64,000 nucleotides of DNA from Haliea sp. E1-2-M8 (GCF_030649675.1 NZ_JAUTDR010000004.1:124001-188000), one strand, 5' to 3'; positions 1 to 9,729 are shown, counted from the stretch's first letter. Numbers and translations are program-made. The notes: generated by a model not told the origin, from the sequence alone.

Positions 1-1588
1 GGTACATGTCCCGGAGGCAGCTTCACAGGACAAGCCGGTCTATTTCAAGGCTGTAGGTCTACCCAGGGGCGCCTTCCGCCGAATTGGCAGTACTGATCAA
101 CGCTGCACTGAAGACGATATGACGATCTTTTATCAGTCACGTCAGCAGGAAAGCTATGATGCCGGGACTGTGTCCGATGCTGAGCTGGAGGATTTTGACG
201 ACGCAGCGATAGCTGACTACCGGCTTGCCAGAGGGGAGGCCAATCCCGATGCAGAAGAATTGCATTGGACGGACCTGGAATTACTGCAGGCCCTCAAGGC
301 GGTTCGACGCAACAATGCCGGCCAATGGCAACCGACCGTAGCTGGCTTGCTGTTGTTTGGAAGATCCGTTGCGCTACGGCGCTGTTTCCCTATGACGCGG
401 GTAGATTACATCCGGGTGCCTGGTCGAGAGTGGGTTCCCAATCCGGATCGCCGCTTCGACACTGTGGAATTACGCGCTCCATTATTCAGCCTGCTGCGAA
501 GGGCTCAGGCGGCTGTACTGGATGATCTCCCCAAAGCTTTTGGCCTGGACGAGGGTGAGCTGCAACGCAGCGACAAACCTGCCATTCCGCAGCGGGCACT
601 GCGTGAAGCACTGGTCAATGCCCTGATGCACCGAAACTACCGGGTACAGGCGCCGGTCCAGATAATCCGTTACTCCAATCGGCTGGAAATTCGCAACCCA
701 GGGTTCTCGTTAAAATCACCAGAGCACCTCGGTGAGCCCGGCTCCATGCCGCGCAACCCGGTCATAGCCGCTGTCTTGCACGAAACCCGGTTTGCGGAGA
801 CCAAAGGCAGTGGTATTCGTGCAATCCGCGAAACGATGGATGCAGCGGGGCTGGCGCCTCCTTTGTTCGAGTCCGACAGAGGTCAGGATCAATTCGTCAC
901 CCAGTTCCTTTTTCATCATTTCCTGGGGGAGGAGGACATCCGCTGGCTGGCACAGTTCAAGGACCTGCATCTATCGAATGAAGAAGCTCGTGCCCTGATT
1001 GTGGCTCGAGAGGCTGGTGTAATAGATAACGCCACTTTCCGCGCCCTGAGCAAGGTAGATCCGCTGGCCGCCAGTGCTACTTTGCGTCGCCTGCGTGACG
1101 CTGGCTTGCTCAGGCAGCAGGGCCGAGGGTCGGCCACGTACTATCAGCCCACGGACAAGCTGTTGGAGTCACGAGAAAGTGATCGACAGCCCTTGTCAGG
1201 TAGGACGGCCCCCCTATCCAGTAAGAAGGGCCCTTTATCTAGTGACCCCGGGGCCTTATATAGTAACCTCGAGGCCTTATCTAGTAACCCTGGGCACGAG
1301 GCTCGTGACTCTTTACTGAACGAGCTGCCCGGTCATCTCGCCGCAAGGGTGGGTGCCTTGGGTCAACGGCATCCTCCGGAGGAGGTCCGTGAGCTCGTGG
1401 TGGCCCTGTGTGAGCAGCGGGCATGGCGTGTTGAAGAACTTGCTCATTTGTTGTTACGAAACCCGGAAACTATTCGTCAGAATTACCTGCGTCCGCTATT
1501 GGCGCAAAAGCGTATCGCCATGACCCTTCCCGACACTCCAAATTCTCCACAACAGGCCTATCGAGCGGTTGAGGGGCAGCAGAAATGA
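1..1588 (+). CDS. AlbA_2/Schlafen-type ATP-binding regulator, 5' end outside window
   Basis: The reading frame is open to the left edge, so the gene starts upstream; the ATG at 119 is internal. The residues before it (AVGLPRGAFRRIGSTDQ) match the end of an AlbA_2 (Slfn/AAA_4) domain. A GHKL-like ATPase region follows: an ALREALVNALMHRNY segment, then KGSGIRAIRETM. Winged-helix-like segments fill the C-terminal half, separated by a 7-residue repeat tract. Such proteins often sit between hsdM and hsdS in type I restriction loci, which fits the hsdS and hsdR downstream. Their role there is not settled; regulation or nucleic-acid binding is a reasonable guess. Family call is firm, function is not. 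Confidence 0.85.
   Translation, partial: VHVPEAASQDKPVYFKAVGLPRGAFRRIGSTDQRCTEDDMTIFYQSRQQESYDAGTVSDAELEDFDDAAIADYRLARGEANPDAEELHWTDLELLQALKAVRRNNAGQWQPTVAGLLLFGRSVALRRCFPMTRVDYIRVPGREWVPNPDRRFDTVELRAPLFSLLRRAQAAVLDDLPKAFGLDEGELQRSDKPAIPQRALREALVNALMHRNYRVQAPVQIIRYSNRLEIRNPGFSLKSPEHLGEPGSMPRNPVIAAVLHETRFAETKGSGIRAIRETMDAAGLAPPLFESDRGQDQFVTQFLFHHFLGEEDIRWLAQFKDLHLSNEEARALIVAREAGVIDNATFRALSKVDPLAASATLRRLRDAGLLRQQGRGSATYYQPTDKLLESRESDRQPLSGRTAPLSSKKGPLSSDPGALYSNLEALSSNPGHEARDSLLNELPGHLAARVGALGQRHPPEEVRELVVALCEQRAWRVEELAHLLLRNPETIRQNYLRPLLAQKRIAMTLPDTPNSPQQAYRAVEGQQK
1208..1291 (+). repeat. Four tandem 21-bp repeats coding a 7-residue repeat
   Basis: Four consecutive 21-bp units share a GGCC...TATCTAGTAA core (core starts at 1215, 1236, 1257 and 1278). 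They encode APLSSKK, GPLSSDP, GALYSNL and EALSSNP-like heptads between two winged-helix-like segments of the AlbA-type protein. The period keeps the frame, so copy number could vary without breaking the gene. Confidence 0.85.
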
Positions 1589-1603
1589 CAGGTACAGACC
1601 AAT

Positions 1604-1762
1604 ATGTCTGAATGGCCTCGTGTACAAGTTAATCACCTCTGCGATCTGATCATTGATTGCGCAAACACGACAGCCCTACTAGTTGAATGCAAAGCGCCTT
1701 ACAGTGATCAACGGGAGGCTGAGATTGAGCTGAATCTTGGAGGGCTGGGGTATGGCCTCTAA
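1604..1762 (+). pseudogene. HsdS N-terminal remnant
   Basis: A 52-codon frame beginning MSEWPRVQVNHLCDLIIDC resembles the start of many type I specificity subunits (usual pattern: W..v.lg.lcd.i.DCvnkTaP). It keeps the DC.N.TA and APY segments and then runs into unrelated sequence and a stop. It overlaps the start of the intact hsdS by 11 bp in another frame. Most likely it is a fossil from replacement of one hsdS allele by another; it could still act as a leader ORF coupled to hsdS. Confidence 0.55.
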
Positions 1763-3344
1763 GCACCACGAGACTCGAACTGGGGGGCGTGATGCTACTA
1801 AAGCAGTAATTCCGGGCCGGTTTGCGTTGTCTGTAGGTAATCCTGAGTTGCGATGTCCTGAAGGCTGGTCATGGACGAGATTGACCGATGTTGCTCGATT
1901 AGAGACTGGACACACACCTAGCAGGAGGCATTCCGAATACTGGGATGGTGACATTCCGTGGGTAGGCATTAAGGATGCAACTAGCAATCATGGAACGGTG
2001 ATCCTCGACACGCACCAGCACGCGACAAAGCTTGGTATCTATAATTCGTCTGCTCGGATACTGCCCGCAGGTACAGTTTGCTTGTCCCGCACGGCGTCCG
2101 TTGGTTACGTGGTAATCATGGGGCGACCAATGGCTACTAGTCAGGATTTCGTGAACTGGGTATGCTCGGATGCTATTGACTATCGCTATTTGGCTTCCAT
2201 CTTGGTGGCCGAGTATTCTAGTTACGCGCTATTCTCACGCGGTACGACACACCAAACTATATATTTCCCTGAGGTTAAGGCATTCCATGCACTACTGCCC
2301 CCTATTGAAGAGCAAAGGCGTATTGCAGATATTATTTGGTCGCTAACCGAAAAGATCCAACTCAACCATCAAATCAACCAAACACTCGAACAGATAGCCC
2401 AGGCCATCTTCAAAAGCTGGTATGTGGACTTCGATCCCGTCAAAGCCAAGATTGCTGCTAAGGCGCGTTGGTTGGCCCTCCAGCCAACAGCGGAATCCGC
2501 TTCTCCCGTCTGCTATGCAGGCGAAGCAGAGACACTGCCTGACCTTGAGACCTACATGAACCTTGCCGCCATGCAGGCCATCTCAGGCAAGGACGAAGAG
2601 GCACTGGCATGCCTACAGCAAGAGCAGCCGGAGCAGTATGCGGAGCTCTGGGAGACAGCGGAGCTATTTCCTTCGGCTATGCAGGATGGTGAGTTGGGGG
2701 AGATTCCGGAGGGGTGGGCCGCAAGAGACCTGAAGTCCGTAACTACTGAAATTAGAAGAGGTATTTCACCAAAATATATTGAAGATGGTGGCGTCCAGGT
2801 TATTAATCAAAAATGCATCCGGAATCACAAGATAGATTTTGTTTTGGCGCGCAGAAACGATTCTTCTAAACGAAAAACAGATGGTCGAGAAATTCAAATA
2901 GGGGATGTTCTAGTTAACTCGACAGGTGTCGGAACTCTTGGTCGACTTGCCCCTGTCCGGCTCTTACCAGAACGATCCGTTGCGGACAGTCATGTAACGG
3001 TTATTCGAGCAAATGATCGCCTTATAAGTAAGGCGTTTTTGGCTGGCCTGATGCTTGCTAACGAGCCATTCATAGAAGCAAGCGGCGCAGGATCAACTGG
3101 ACAAACTGAACTCCGCAAGCAAGTTCTCGAAGACATTATGTTCGCTATGCCCTCATTGGAGTTAAGTAGGGCCTATGAAAAAGTTGTGAGTCCGATGGGG
3201 AGGCAAATGGCCTGTTTACAGGAGCAACTTACATCTTTAGCTACAACAAGGGATAGCATTCTACCCAAGCTCCTCTCCGGCGAACTCTCTGTCTCGGCTG
3301 CTGAAGATCAAGTTGCGGAAGCTGCGGAGCCTGCCAATGTTTAA
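1752..3344 (+). CDS. hsdS: Type I restriction-modification DNA specificity subunit
   Basis: About 530 residues with the two-half layout of HsdS. The first target-recognition domain runs to about residue 180 and ends at the conserved LPPIEEQRRIADIIWSL helix start. A central helical spacer has KSWYVDFDPVKAK. The second recognition domain begins at GEIPEGWAARDLKSV, and the C-terminal helix carries SILPKLLSGELSV. The ATG at 1752 is chosen over an upstream TTG because GGAGG lies 8 bases before it. The recognition domains are AT-richer than the spacer, as expected for exchanged modules. It would pair with an HsdM outside the window and with the HsdR below to set the DNA target. Confidence 0.93.
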   Translation: MASKHHETRTGGRDATKAVIPGRFALSVGNPELRCPEGWSWTRLTDVARLETGHTPSRRHSEYWDGDIPWVGIKDATSNHGTVILDTHQHATKLGIYNSSARILPAGTVCLSRTASVGYVVIMGRPMATSQDFVNWVCSDAIDYRYLASILVAEYSSYALFSRGTTHQTIYFPEVKAFHALLPPIEEQRRIADIIWSLTEKIQLNHQINQTLEQIAQAIFKSWYVDFDPVKAKIAAKARWLALQPTAESASPVCYAGEAETLPDLETYMNLAAMQAISGKDEEALACLQQEQPEQYAELWETAELFPSAMQDGELGEIPEGWAARDLKSVTTEIRRGISPKYIEDGGVQVINQKCIRNHKIDFVLARRNDSSKRKTDGREIQIGDVLVNSTGVGTLGRLAPVRLLPERSVADSHVTVIRANDRLISKAFLAGLMLANEPFIEASGAGSTGQTELRKQVLEDIMFAMPSLELSRAYEKVVSPMGRQMACLQEQLTSLATTRDSILPKLLSGELSVSAAEDQVAEAAEPANV

Positions 3345-4512
3345 GATTGACTCCACCGCCAACCGCATCAGTCCGCTGCAAGCCAAACGCTTCAGTGACC
3401 TCGGATTCTCCGAGCGTAAGCACCTGCAAGAGTGGCTGGAGAATACCCCGCAAGCCCTGACTCAGGGCGATGGTGACGAGCTCCTGATTATCCAGAAGGA
3501 GTTCGATGGTTTCGACGACACCCGTGAGCGACTGGATCTGCTGGCCGTCGACAAGGACGGTAACCTGGTGGTCATTGAGAACAAGCTCGATGACAGTGGT
3601 CGGGACGTCGTCTGGCAGGCGCTCAAGTACGCCAGCTACTGCGCCAATCTGAAGAAGCAGCAGGTGGTGGAGATCTTTCAGCGCTACCTGAACCAGAAGG
3701 CCCAGTTACAAGGTGCGCCGCCAGCGGATGCAGAGAGCGTTCTGCTGGAGTTCCTGCAGGCCGACGATCTGCAGTCCGTCCAGCTCAACACGCTGAAAAG
3801 CCAGCGCATGATTCTGGTCGCGGCCCACTACCGCAAGGAAGTAACCAACACTGTACTCTGGCTCAGTCAGTTCGGTGTGAACTGTCAGTGCTTCAAGGTG
3901 ACTCCCTATCAGTCTGGTGGTGAATTGTTCCTGAACGTGGAGCAGATTATCCCGACTCCGGAAGCCTCGGATTTCATGATCGGGATGATGGCCAAGGAAG
4001 CCGAGGAAAAGAGCGCCAGTAACGAACAGCGCAACAGCCATCGATTGCGCTTGGCGTTCTGGGAGCAGGCACTGGATGCGTTCAGTCAGAGCGGGTGTAG
4101 TCTCTACAACAACATCAGCCCTGGTAAGGATCACTGGCTCTCGGCGGGCTCCGGTCTGTCGGCCATGGGCTTCAATCTGATCTTCAGCAAAAACGAGGTG
4201 CGGGTCGAGTTCTATATGTCCCGCTCCCAAGCCGGTGCAAACCAGTTTGTCTTCGACCGACTTGAGGCCCAAAAAGCATCGATTGAAGCCGACTTCGGGG
4301 ATTCATTGACGTGGCAATCACTTCCTGGCCGTAAGGCCTGTCGGATCCTCTACGCCAAGCCGATTGATGGTTACGACAAGTCCAACTGGCCGGAGATGAT
4401 TCAATGGCTGGTTGTGCATATGACCCGCCTGGAGAAGTCGCTACGAAGGCCGTTGGAGAAGATTCGCGAGGAGCTGAAGCACGCCGACCTCAAGCCAGGT
4501 CCAGAGGCATGA
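3337..4512 (+). CDS. PD-(D/E)xK-fold DUF4268-type protein in the type I RM operon
   Basis: The ATG overlaps the hsdS stop by 8 bases, so the two are probably translationally coupled. Residues 60-95 read ERLDLLAV...LVVIENKLDDSG, giving D67 and E81-N-K83, the spacing of a PD-(D/E)xK nuclease core, followed by QALKYASYC as in related endonuclease-like proteins. The C-terminal half matches the DUF4268 type: a strand-rich domain with FYMSRSQAGANQFVFDRL and a late RPLEKIREEL helix. It lacks helicase motifs. It may be an accessory nuclease or effector of the restriction locus; that role is inferred from fold and location only. Confidence 0.8.
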   Translation: MFKIDSTANRISPLQAKRFSDLGFSERKHLQEWLENTPQALTQGDGDELLIIQKEFDGFDDTRERLDLLAVDKDGNLVVIENKLDDSGRDVVWQALKYASYCANLKKQQVVEIFQRYLNQKAQLQGAPPADAESVLLEFLQADDLQSVQLNTLKSQRMILVAAHYRKEVTNTVLWLSQFGVNCQCFKVTPYQSGGELFLNVEQIIPTPEASDFMIGMMAKEAEEKSASNEQRNSHRLRLAFWEQALDAFSQSGCSLYNNISPGKDHWLSAGSGLSAMGFNLIFSKNEVRVEFYMSRSQAGANQFVFDRLEAQKASIEADFGDSLTWQSLPGRKACRILYAKPIDGYDKSNWPEMIQWLVVHMTRLEKSLRRPLEKIREELKHADLKPGPEA

Positions 4513-4808
4513 TGGAGCCCCAACAGCAGGTCCAAGCCGCCAAGCAGGCGCAGTTGCAGATATTCACCAGCCAGGATGGCAGGGAGCAACTGGAGGTGGC
4601 GCTGGACCACGGGACGGTCTGGCTAAGCCAGGCTCAGAAGGCTGAACTGTTCGGCAAGGATGTACGCACCGTCAATGAGCACATCGGTAACGTATTCGTC
4701 GAGGGGGAGTTGGGGCGGGAGGCAACTATCCGGAAATTCCGGATAGTTCGTGAGGAGGGAAAACGTCAGCTGTGCCCATTCACGCATCCAGCGGTGGACG
4801 AGGACTGA
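4509..4808 (+). pseudogene. Truncated RhuM-family protein
   Basis: The ATG overlaps the stop of the preceding gene (ATGA). The product of about 99 residues keeps the RhuM N-terminal DNA-binding-like region: an IFTSQDGREQLEVAL strand pair, then TVWLSQAQKAELFGKD and VNEHIGNVFVEGEL. Family members usually run to about 330 residues and go on from FRIVREEGKRQ into a YNLD segment; here the frame ends after 12 unrelated residues. The coding start and coupling are intact, so a short DNA-binding peptide could still be made, but the missing core points to a remnant left by rearrangement just before hsdR. Confidence 0.7.
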
Positions 4809-4811
4809 GGC

Positions 4812-7800
4812 ATGACTGAAGACCAACTTGAACAGCTCTGCCTGGAATGGTTTGCCGACAGCGGCTGGGAAATTGCCCATGGGCTTGACCTGGCGCCTGA
4901 CGGCCCAGCGCCAGAGCGGGCGGATTACCGGCAGGTACTGCTGCTGGCGGACCTGGAAGCGGCCATCCGCCGCATCAACCCTCACCTGCCAGATCGTGCC
5001 GTCGAGCAGGTACTGGCCCAGGTGCGCAAGCCAGAGAGTCTCGATACGGTCGTCAGCAACCGCACATTCCACCGCCTGCTGCTGGACGGTGTAGCTGTCG
5101 AGTACAAGTGTGACGATGAGCTAGTCCACGATCACGCCTTCCTGATCGACTTCGGCCATCTTGAGGCCAACCGCTTCCGCGCCATCAACCAGTTCACCCT
5201 GGAAGGCAGCAAGCAACTGCGCCGCCCGGACATACTCGCCTTCATCAACGGCCTGCCCCTGGCCGTATTGGAGCTGAAGAGCCCCAAGGCGGAGAACGTG
5301 GATATCTGGGATGCCTTCAATCAGATCCAGACCTACAAGGATGAAGCGCCGGACCTCTTTACCTACAACGAGGCCCTGGTAGTCAGCGATGGCTACAACG
5401 CCCGGGTGGGTTCGCTAACGGCCAACCAGGAGCGTTTCATGCCCTGGCGTACCCTCAAGAGCGAGGACGATAAGCCACTGCTGGATTGGCAGCTGGAAAC
5501 TTTGGTGCGTGGCTTCTTCGAACGGGAGCTGTTCCTGGATTACATCCGCTACTTTGTGATTTTCGAGACCGACTCGGACAAGCTCATCAAGAAGATTGCC
5601 GGTTACCACCAGTTCCACGCCGTACGCGAGGCGGTGCGGGCCACGGTGATTGCGGCGCGGCAGCCAGAGAAGAATGTGCAGGGGGAAAAGCGGGCAAGCT
5701 ACGTCGATGACGTGGTCCCCGGCAGCAAGAAGGCCGGGGTGGTCTGGCATACCCAGGGCTCCGGCAAAAGCATTTCCATGTGCTGCTATGCGGGCAAGCT
5801 GCTGCAGCAGCCGGAAATGAATAATCCGACCCTGGTGGTGGTTACGGACCGCAACGACCTCGACGGCCAGCTGTTCGCTACGTTCACCGCCGCCCGGGAT
5901 CTCCTCAAGCAAGAACCGGTACAGGCCGAGGACCGGGATGCACTGCGCCGTCTGCTGGCGGAGCGGGAGTCTGGCGGCATCATCTTTACCACCGTGCAGA
6001 AGTTCGCTCTGGTGAATGAGGAAGCTGGCCACCCGATCCTGAATGACCGCCACAATATCGTGGTGATCTCCGACGAGGCGCACCGCAGCCAGTACGGGCT
6101 CAAGGCCACACTCAAGAAGGACGGCACCTACGTCTTCGGCTACGCCAAGCACTTGCGCGATGCCCTGCCCAACGCTGCCTTTATTGGCTTCACCGGTACA
6201 CCCATCGCCAGCGAGGACAAGGACACCCGTGCCGTGTTCGGCGACTACGTCTCCATCTACGACATCCAGGACGCCGTGGACGATGGGGCAACCGTGCCCA
6301 TCTACTACGAATCTCGCCTGGCCAAGCTGGACATCAACCGCGAAGCCATTGAAGAACTCTCGGACCAGGTAGAAGACGTCGTCGAGGACGAGGAAGACCT
6401 AGGCTCCCGGGAGCGGACCAAGGGTGAATGGAGCCGCCTGGAGAAACTGGTGGGTGCCGGCCCGCGGCTAACCGAAGTGGCGGAGGATCTGGTGCAGCAC
6501 TTCGAGGCACGCACCGCCGTGATGGAAGGCAAGGCCATGATCGTCGCCATGAGTCGGGAGATCTGTGTCCACCTCTACAACGAGATCGTCGCCTTGCGTC
6601 CTGACTGGCACGATCCGGACCCAGAGAAGGGCGCCATCAAGATCGTCATGACCGGCTCTGCCTCCGACAAGCCGTTGCTGCAGCCGCATATCTACAACAA
6701 GCAAACCAGGAAGCGGCTGGAGAAACGCTTCAAGGATATTAATGACCCTCTCAAGCTGGTGATCGTGCGGGACATGTGGCTGACCGGCTTCGACGCCCCC
6801 TGCTGCCACACCATGTATGTCGACAAGCCCATGAAGGGTCACAACCTCATGCAGGCAATCGCCCGGGTCAATCGGGTCTTCAAGAACAAGCCGGGTGGCC
6901 TGGTGGTGGATTACATCGGCATCGCCAACGAGCTGAAGCAGGCCCTGAAAACCTACGCAGACTCCAAGGGCCGGGGAGAGCCGACGCACAGTACCGAGGA
7001 GGCCTTCGCCATCTTGCTGGAGAAGCTGGATATCATCCATGGCTTGTTCGCCAAGGGTCCCAAAGGGGAGGGTCTCGATTACAGCGGCTTTGAGACGCAA
7101 GCCAACCAACTGCTGATCCCCGCCGCCAACTACATTCTTGGTTTGGAGGACGGCAAGAAACGCTTTCTGGATACCGTACTGGCCATGAACAAGGCCTATT
7201 CTCTGTGCAGTACCCTGGACGAGGCACGGGCCTACCACAAGGAAGTTGCCTTCCTGTCGGCAGTGAAGGCCGCCATCACCAAGCACACCAGCGTAGACAA
7301 GAAGCTGACGCAGGAAGACAAGAACTCGGCCCTGAAGCAGATCCTCGACAACGCTATTATCGCGGACGGGGTAACCGACGTGTTTGCCCTCTGCGGCCTG
7401 GACAAGCCCAACATCGGTCTGCTCTCCGACGAGTTTCTGGAAGATGTGCGCCAGATGCCCTACAAGAACTTTGCGGTGGAGCTGCTGGAGAAACTACTCA
7501 AGGACGACATTCGCTCCGCAACCCGCAACAACGTCGTCCAGGAAAAGAAGTACGGCGACCGCCTGCAAGAGACCCTTCGCAAGTACAATAACCGCGCCAT
7601 CGAAACCGCCCAGGTAATCGAGGAACTGATCGCCCTGGCCAAGCAGTTCCAGGCCGAACTGGAGCGGGATGCCGCCCTCGGCCTGAACCCGGACGAAGTG
7701 GCCTTCTACGACGCCCTGGCCAACAATGAGAGCGCGGTTCGTGAGCTGGGTGACGAGACCCTGAAGAAGATCGCCGTCGAGATCACCGAGAAGCTGCGGC

Positions 7801-7967
7801 AATCCACCACCGTCGACTGGCAGGTGCGGGAGAGTGTGCGGGCCAAGCTGCGGATCCTGGTGCGCCGGACGCTACAGCGGTACAAGTATCCGCCGGATAA
7901 GGCTCAGGAAGCTATTGAGCTGGTGTTGCAGCAGGCCGAAGTGTTGTCGAGTCAGTGGAGTCATTAA
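4812..7967 (+). CDS. hsdR: Type I restriction enzyme, R subunit (ATP-dependent translocase/endonuclease)
   Basis: 1051 residues, full length for the family. The N-terminal nuclease shows D140 and E154-L-K156 ([14 protein letters not shown]). The SF2 motor follows: Walker A HTQGSGKS with K319, DEAH-box DEAHRSQYG at D421, motif [12 protein letters not shown], and motif VI in [16 protein letters not shown] helical C-terminal part should bind the HsdM/HsdS core. In type I enzymes this subunit pulls DNA past an unmethylated site and cuts at a distance. It starts 3 bases after the RhuM-like stop, so it belongs to the same transcript. No damage is visible. Confidence 0.96.
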   Translation: MTEDQLEQLCLEWFADSGWEIAHGLDLAPDGPAPERADYRQVLLLADLEAAIRRINPHLPDRAVEQVLAQVRKPESLDTVVSNRTFHRLLLDGVAVEYKCDDELVHDHAFLIDFGHLEANRFRAINQFTLEGSKQLRRPDILAFINGLPLAVLELKSPKAENVDIWDAFNQIQTYKDEAPDLFTYNEALVVSDGYNARVGSLTANQERFMPWRTLKSEDDKPLLDWQLETLVRGFFERELFLDYIRYFVIFETDSDKLIKKIAGYHQFHAVREAVRATVIAARQPEKNVQGEKRASYVDDVVPGSKKAGVVWHTQGSGKSISMCCYAGKLLQQPEMNNPTLVVVTDRNDLDGQLFATFTAARDLLKQEPVQAEDRDALRRLLAERESGGIIFTTVQKFALVNEEAGHPILNDRHNIVVISDEAHRSQYGLKATLKKDGTYVFGYAKHLRDALPNAAFIGFTGTPIASEDKDTRAVFGDYVSIYDIQDAVDDGATVPIYYESRLAKLDINREAIEELSDQVEDVVEDEEDLGSRERTKGEWSRLEKLVGAGPRLTEVAEDLVQHFEARTAVMEGKAMIVAMSREICVHLYNEIVALRPDWHDPDPEKGAIKIVMTGSASDKPLLQPHIYNKQTRKRLEKRFKDINDPLKLVIVRDMWLTGFDAPCCHTMYVDKPMKGHNLMQAIARVNRVFKNKPGGLVVDYIGIANELKQALKTYADSKGRGEPTHSTEEAFAILLEKLDIIHGLFAKGPKGEGLDYSGFETQANQLLIPAANYILGLEDGKKRFLDTVLAMNKAYSLCSTLDEARAYHKEVAFLSAVKAAITKHTSVDKKLTQEDKNSALKQILDNAIIADGVTDVFALCGLDKPNIGLLSDEFLEDVRQMPYKNFAVELLEKLLKDDIRSATRNNVVQEKKYGDRLQETLRKYNNRAIETAQVIEELIALAKQFQAELERDAALGLNPDEVAFYDALANNESAVRELGDETLKKIAVEITEKLRQSTTVDWQVRESVRAKLRILVRRTLQRYKYPPDKAQEAIELVLQQAEVLSSQWSH

Positions 7968-8094
7968 CTCTTCGAACGGTTGATGCTGAGACCGGCGTAC
8001 TGTACCTACTGCTAGTACGTTATAGATATAGACGGGATTGGAATTTAACCAATTGTGGTGGATAGATTTTCGGCATATCCAGGATGGTGAGCAG

Positions 8095-9000
8095 ATGAGC
8101 GTTACTCCTGAACAAATGCGTCGGCTAGCGTTTGCAAAGTACCTCTTCCTAGATGGCTTCGATAAGTCTCATCTACCTCGACCGATGTCTGCGGCTGCGC
8201 TGCTGCTCTTCCATGATTCAATTGAGTTGGTGCTCTATCTCGCGGTGGAGGTGTCGGGCGGTACAAGTAGAAAAGAATTAAATTTTATGGGGTATTGGCC
8301 AGAGTACAGGAAGCTAACGCAGCGAGAGCTTCCTTTCAACCAGCCCATGAATGCACTTAATAAGTCGAGGGTTGCGCTAAAGCACCATGCTACTCTACCA
8401 AGCGAAGACGCGTTGGAGAGATATCGAGTTACCTGCAATCAGTTCCTAATTGAGGTTTCAGCAACAGTTTTCGGTACTGAGTTTGAAGCCATTTCACTTT
8501 TGGAGTTTGTGCAGCCAGATAATTGTAAAGAACAGCTTGTCCTTGCTGAACGATATTTGGATGAATCTGATTTTACGGGTTGTTCAGCCTCATTAGCGCG
8601 CGCCTTCAGTATGTTGATGTGTTGGGCCGAAGAACACTATGCGGATGAGTTCTTCGATTCACCCTTTGCTTTTGGGATGGATACATATCATCACATCGCC
8701 CTGTCAGCGCAACTACAAGCTATTCCGGACTGTCGTGAGTTTAGTGAGTTTGTGCAAGATGTGTCGAAAACTTTGAGCAGGGTAAAAGCAGCAATGCCGA
8801 TACTGGCACATGGGATTCCCTTCGGAGAGTTCGTGCGTTTTAACAGGTATCTTCCCAGTGTTTCTATCATGATGGATGGGGCGCATCACGTAACTTTCAC
8901 TGGTCGGGAGAAGAGTTGTAGTGAAGAGTACCTGCGGCACTGTATTCAATTTGTGATCGAGCAATCAATCAGAATTCAGTCCCGTATGGGTGATTTCTAG
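8095..9000 (+). CDS. HEPN-like protein of unknown function beside type I RM locus
   Basis: About 301 residues from the ATG at 8095, chosen over an upstream TTG because GGTGAGCAG precedes it. The protein is soluble and helical. An N-terminal LLFHDSIELVLYLAVE helix, a WPEYRKL segment and R92-VALK-H97 (Rx4H) recall HEPN domains, whose Rx4-6H motif is catalytic in many RNases. The C-terminal half (ERYLDESDFTGCSASLARAF onward) is not recognised. Base composition is clearly AT-richer than hsdR and the core genes, which suggests transfer. It lies 127 bases downstream of hsdR on the same strand. A defence or abortive-infection role is a guess. Confidence 0.7.
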   Translation: MSVTPEQMRRLAFAKYLFLDGFDKSHLPRPMSAAALLLFHDSIELVLYLAVEVSGGTSRKELNFMGYWPEYRKLTQRELPFNQPMNALNKSRVALKHHATLPSEDALERYRVTCNQFLIEVSATVFGTEFEAISLLEFVQPDNCKEQLVLAERYLDESDFTGCSASLARAFSMLMCWAEEHYADEFFDSPFAFGMDTYHHIALSAQLQAIPDCREFSEFVQDVSKTLSRVKAAMPILAHGIPFGEFVRFNRYLPSVSIMMDGAHHVTFTGREKSCSEEYLRHCIQFVIEQSIRIQSRMGDF

Positions 9001-9156
9001 TTACCATTGCGCCGTCTGGTTCAGAGAGCATTTCATGTCTGAGCAGCTTTTAAATGGTAATCGGTATAACTACGAATTCAATCGTTCGTCGAGGGCCTAT
9101 GCCCGGCTACCTATGAGTCATGAAGTCGTCTAATCCCAAACTATGCACGATCCCTT

Positions 9157-9723
9157 CTAAAGGAAGTCAGCATACTCCCGCAGCTTGGACACTGTCTGGG
9201 GGAGCTGCTGTTTCTGAAGTGTAGCGAGGAATTGCTCTACAGTGAACGGCGGATTTCTAAGTCCCATGCGCTGCTCCCGGATAGCCTTGCAGCATGCCGG
9301 GGCGTTCATGTCTATCTGGTAACAGATGAAGTCGTCCGGATGCAGTACGTCGATACCGTAGGGCTGGAGCACCTGCTCCGGAAAATCCTTCCGGTTGAAG
9401 GTTACGATGGCGTCAGCATTACAGCGGATCGCAGCGGCCAGTACGTGCCGGTCGTTAGGGTCGGGCAACGACAAGCTCGGTATGAGTGCTTCGTAGCCGG
9501 TTACCAGGGCATCCCGGACATGGTCATCCATCAGGTCCCTGGCTCGCTCCAGGGTGGCGCGGGTGAACCTGCCCTGTTGGAGCAGTGCCTGGATCCATTC
9601 CTCATGAATCTGGCTTGACCAGTGGGCCTTGAACAGGTCCGTCAGGGCCAGCCGCATGAGGGTATCCCGCAGCGGTGCGGGGTACAGCACGCAGGCGTCA
9701 TAGACGACCGTGAACTTACTCAC
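9157..9723 (-). CDS. PIN-domain ribonuclease toxin (VapC-like)
   Basis: 188 residues with a PIN pattern: D9 in VVYDACVLY, E41/E42 after SSQIH, D91 in LPDPNDRHV, and D104/D113 in NADAIVTFNRKDF. These acidic residues would hold the metal for RNA cleavage. It is longer than typical VapC (about 130 residues), with an extra C-terminal helical part (AIREQRMGLRNPPFTVEQFL). The start is GTG, 6 bases after the stop of the antitoxin gene, the usual antitoxin-first order. Confidence 0.87.
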   Translation of the reverse strand: MSKFTVVYDACVLYPAPLRDTLMRLALTDLFKAHWSSQIHEEWIQALLQQGRFTRATLERARDLMDDHVRDALVTGYEALIPSLSLPDPNDRHVLAAAIRCNADAIVTFNRKDFPEQVLQPYGIDVLHPDDFICYQIDMNAPACCKAIREQRMGLRNPPFTVEQFLATLQKQQLPQTVSKLREYADFL

Positions 9724-9729
9724 GGAAGG

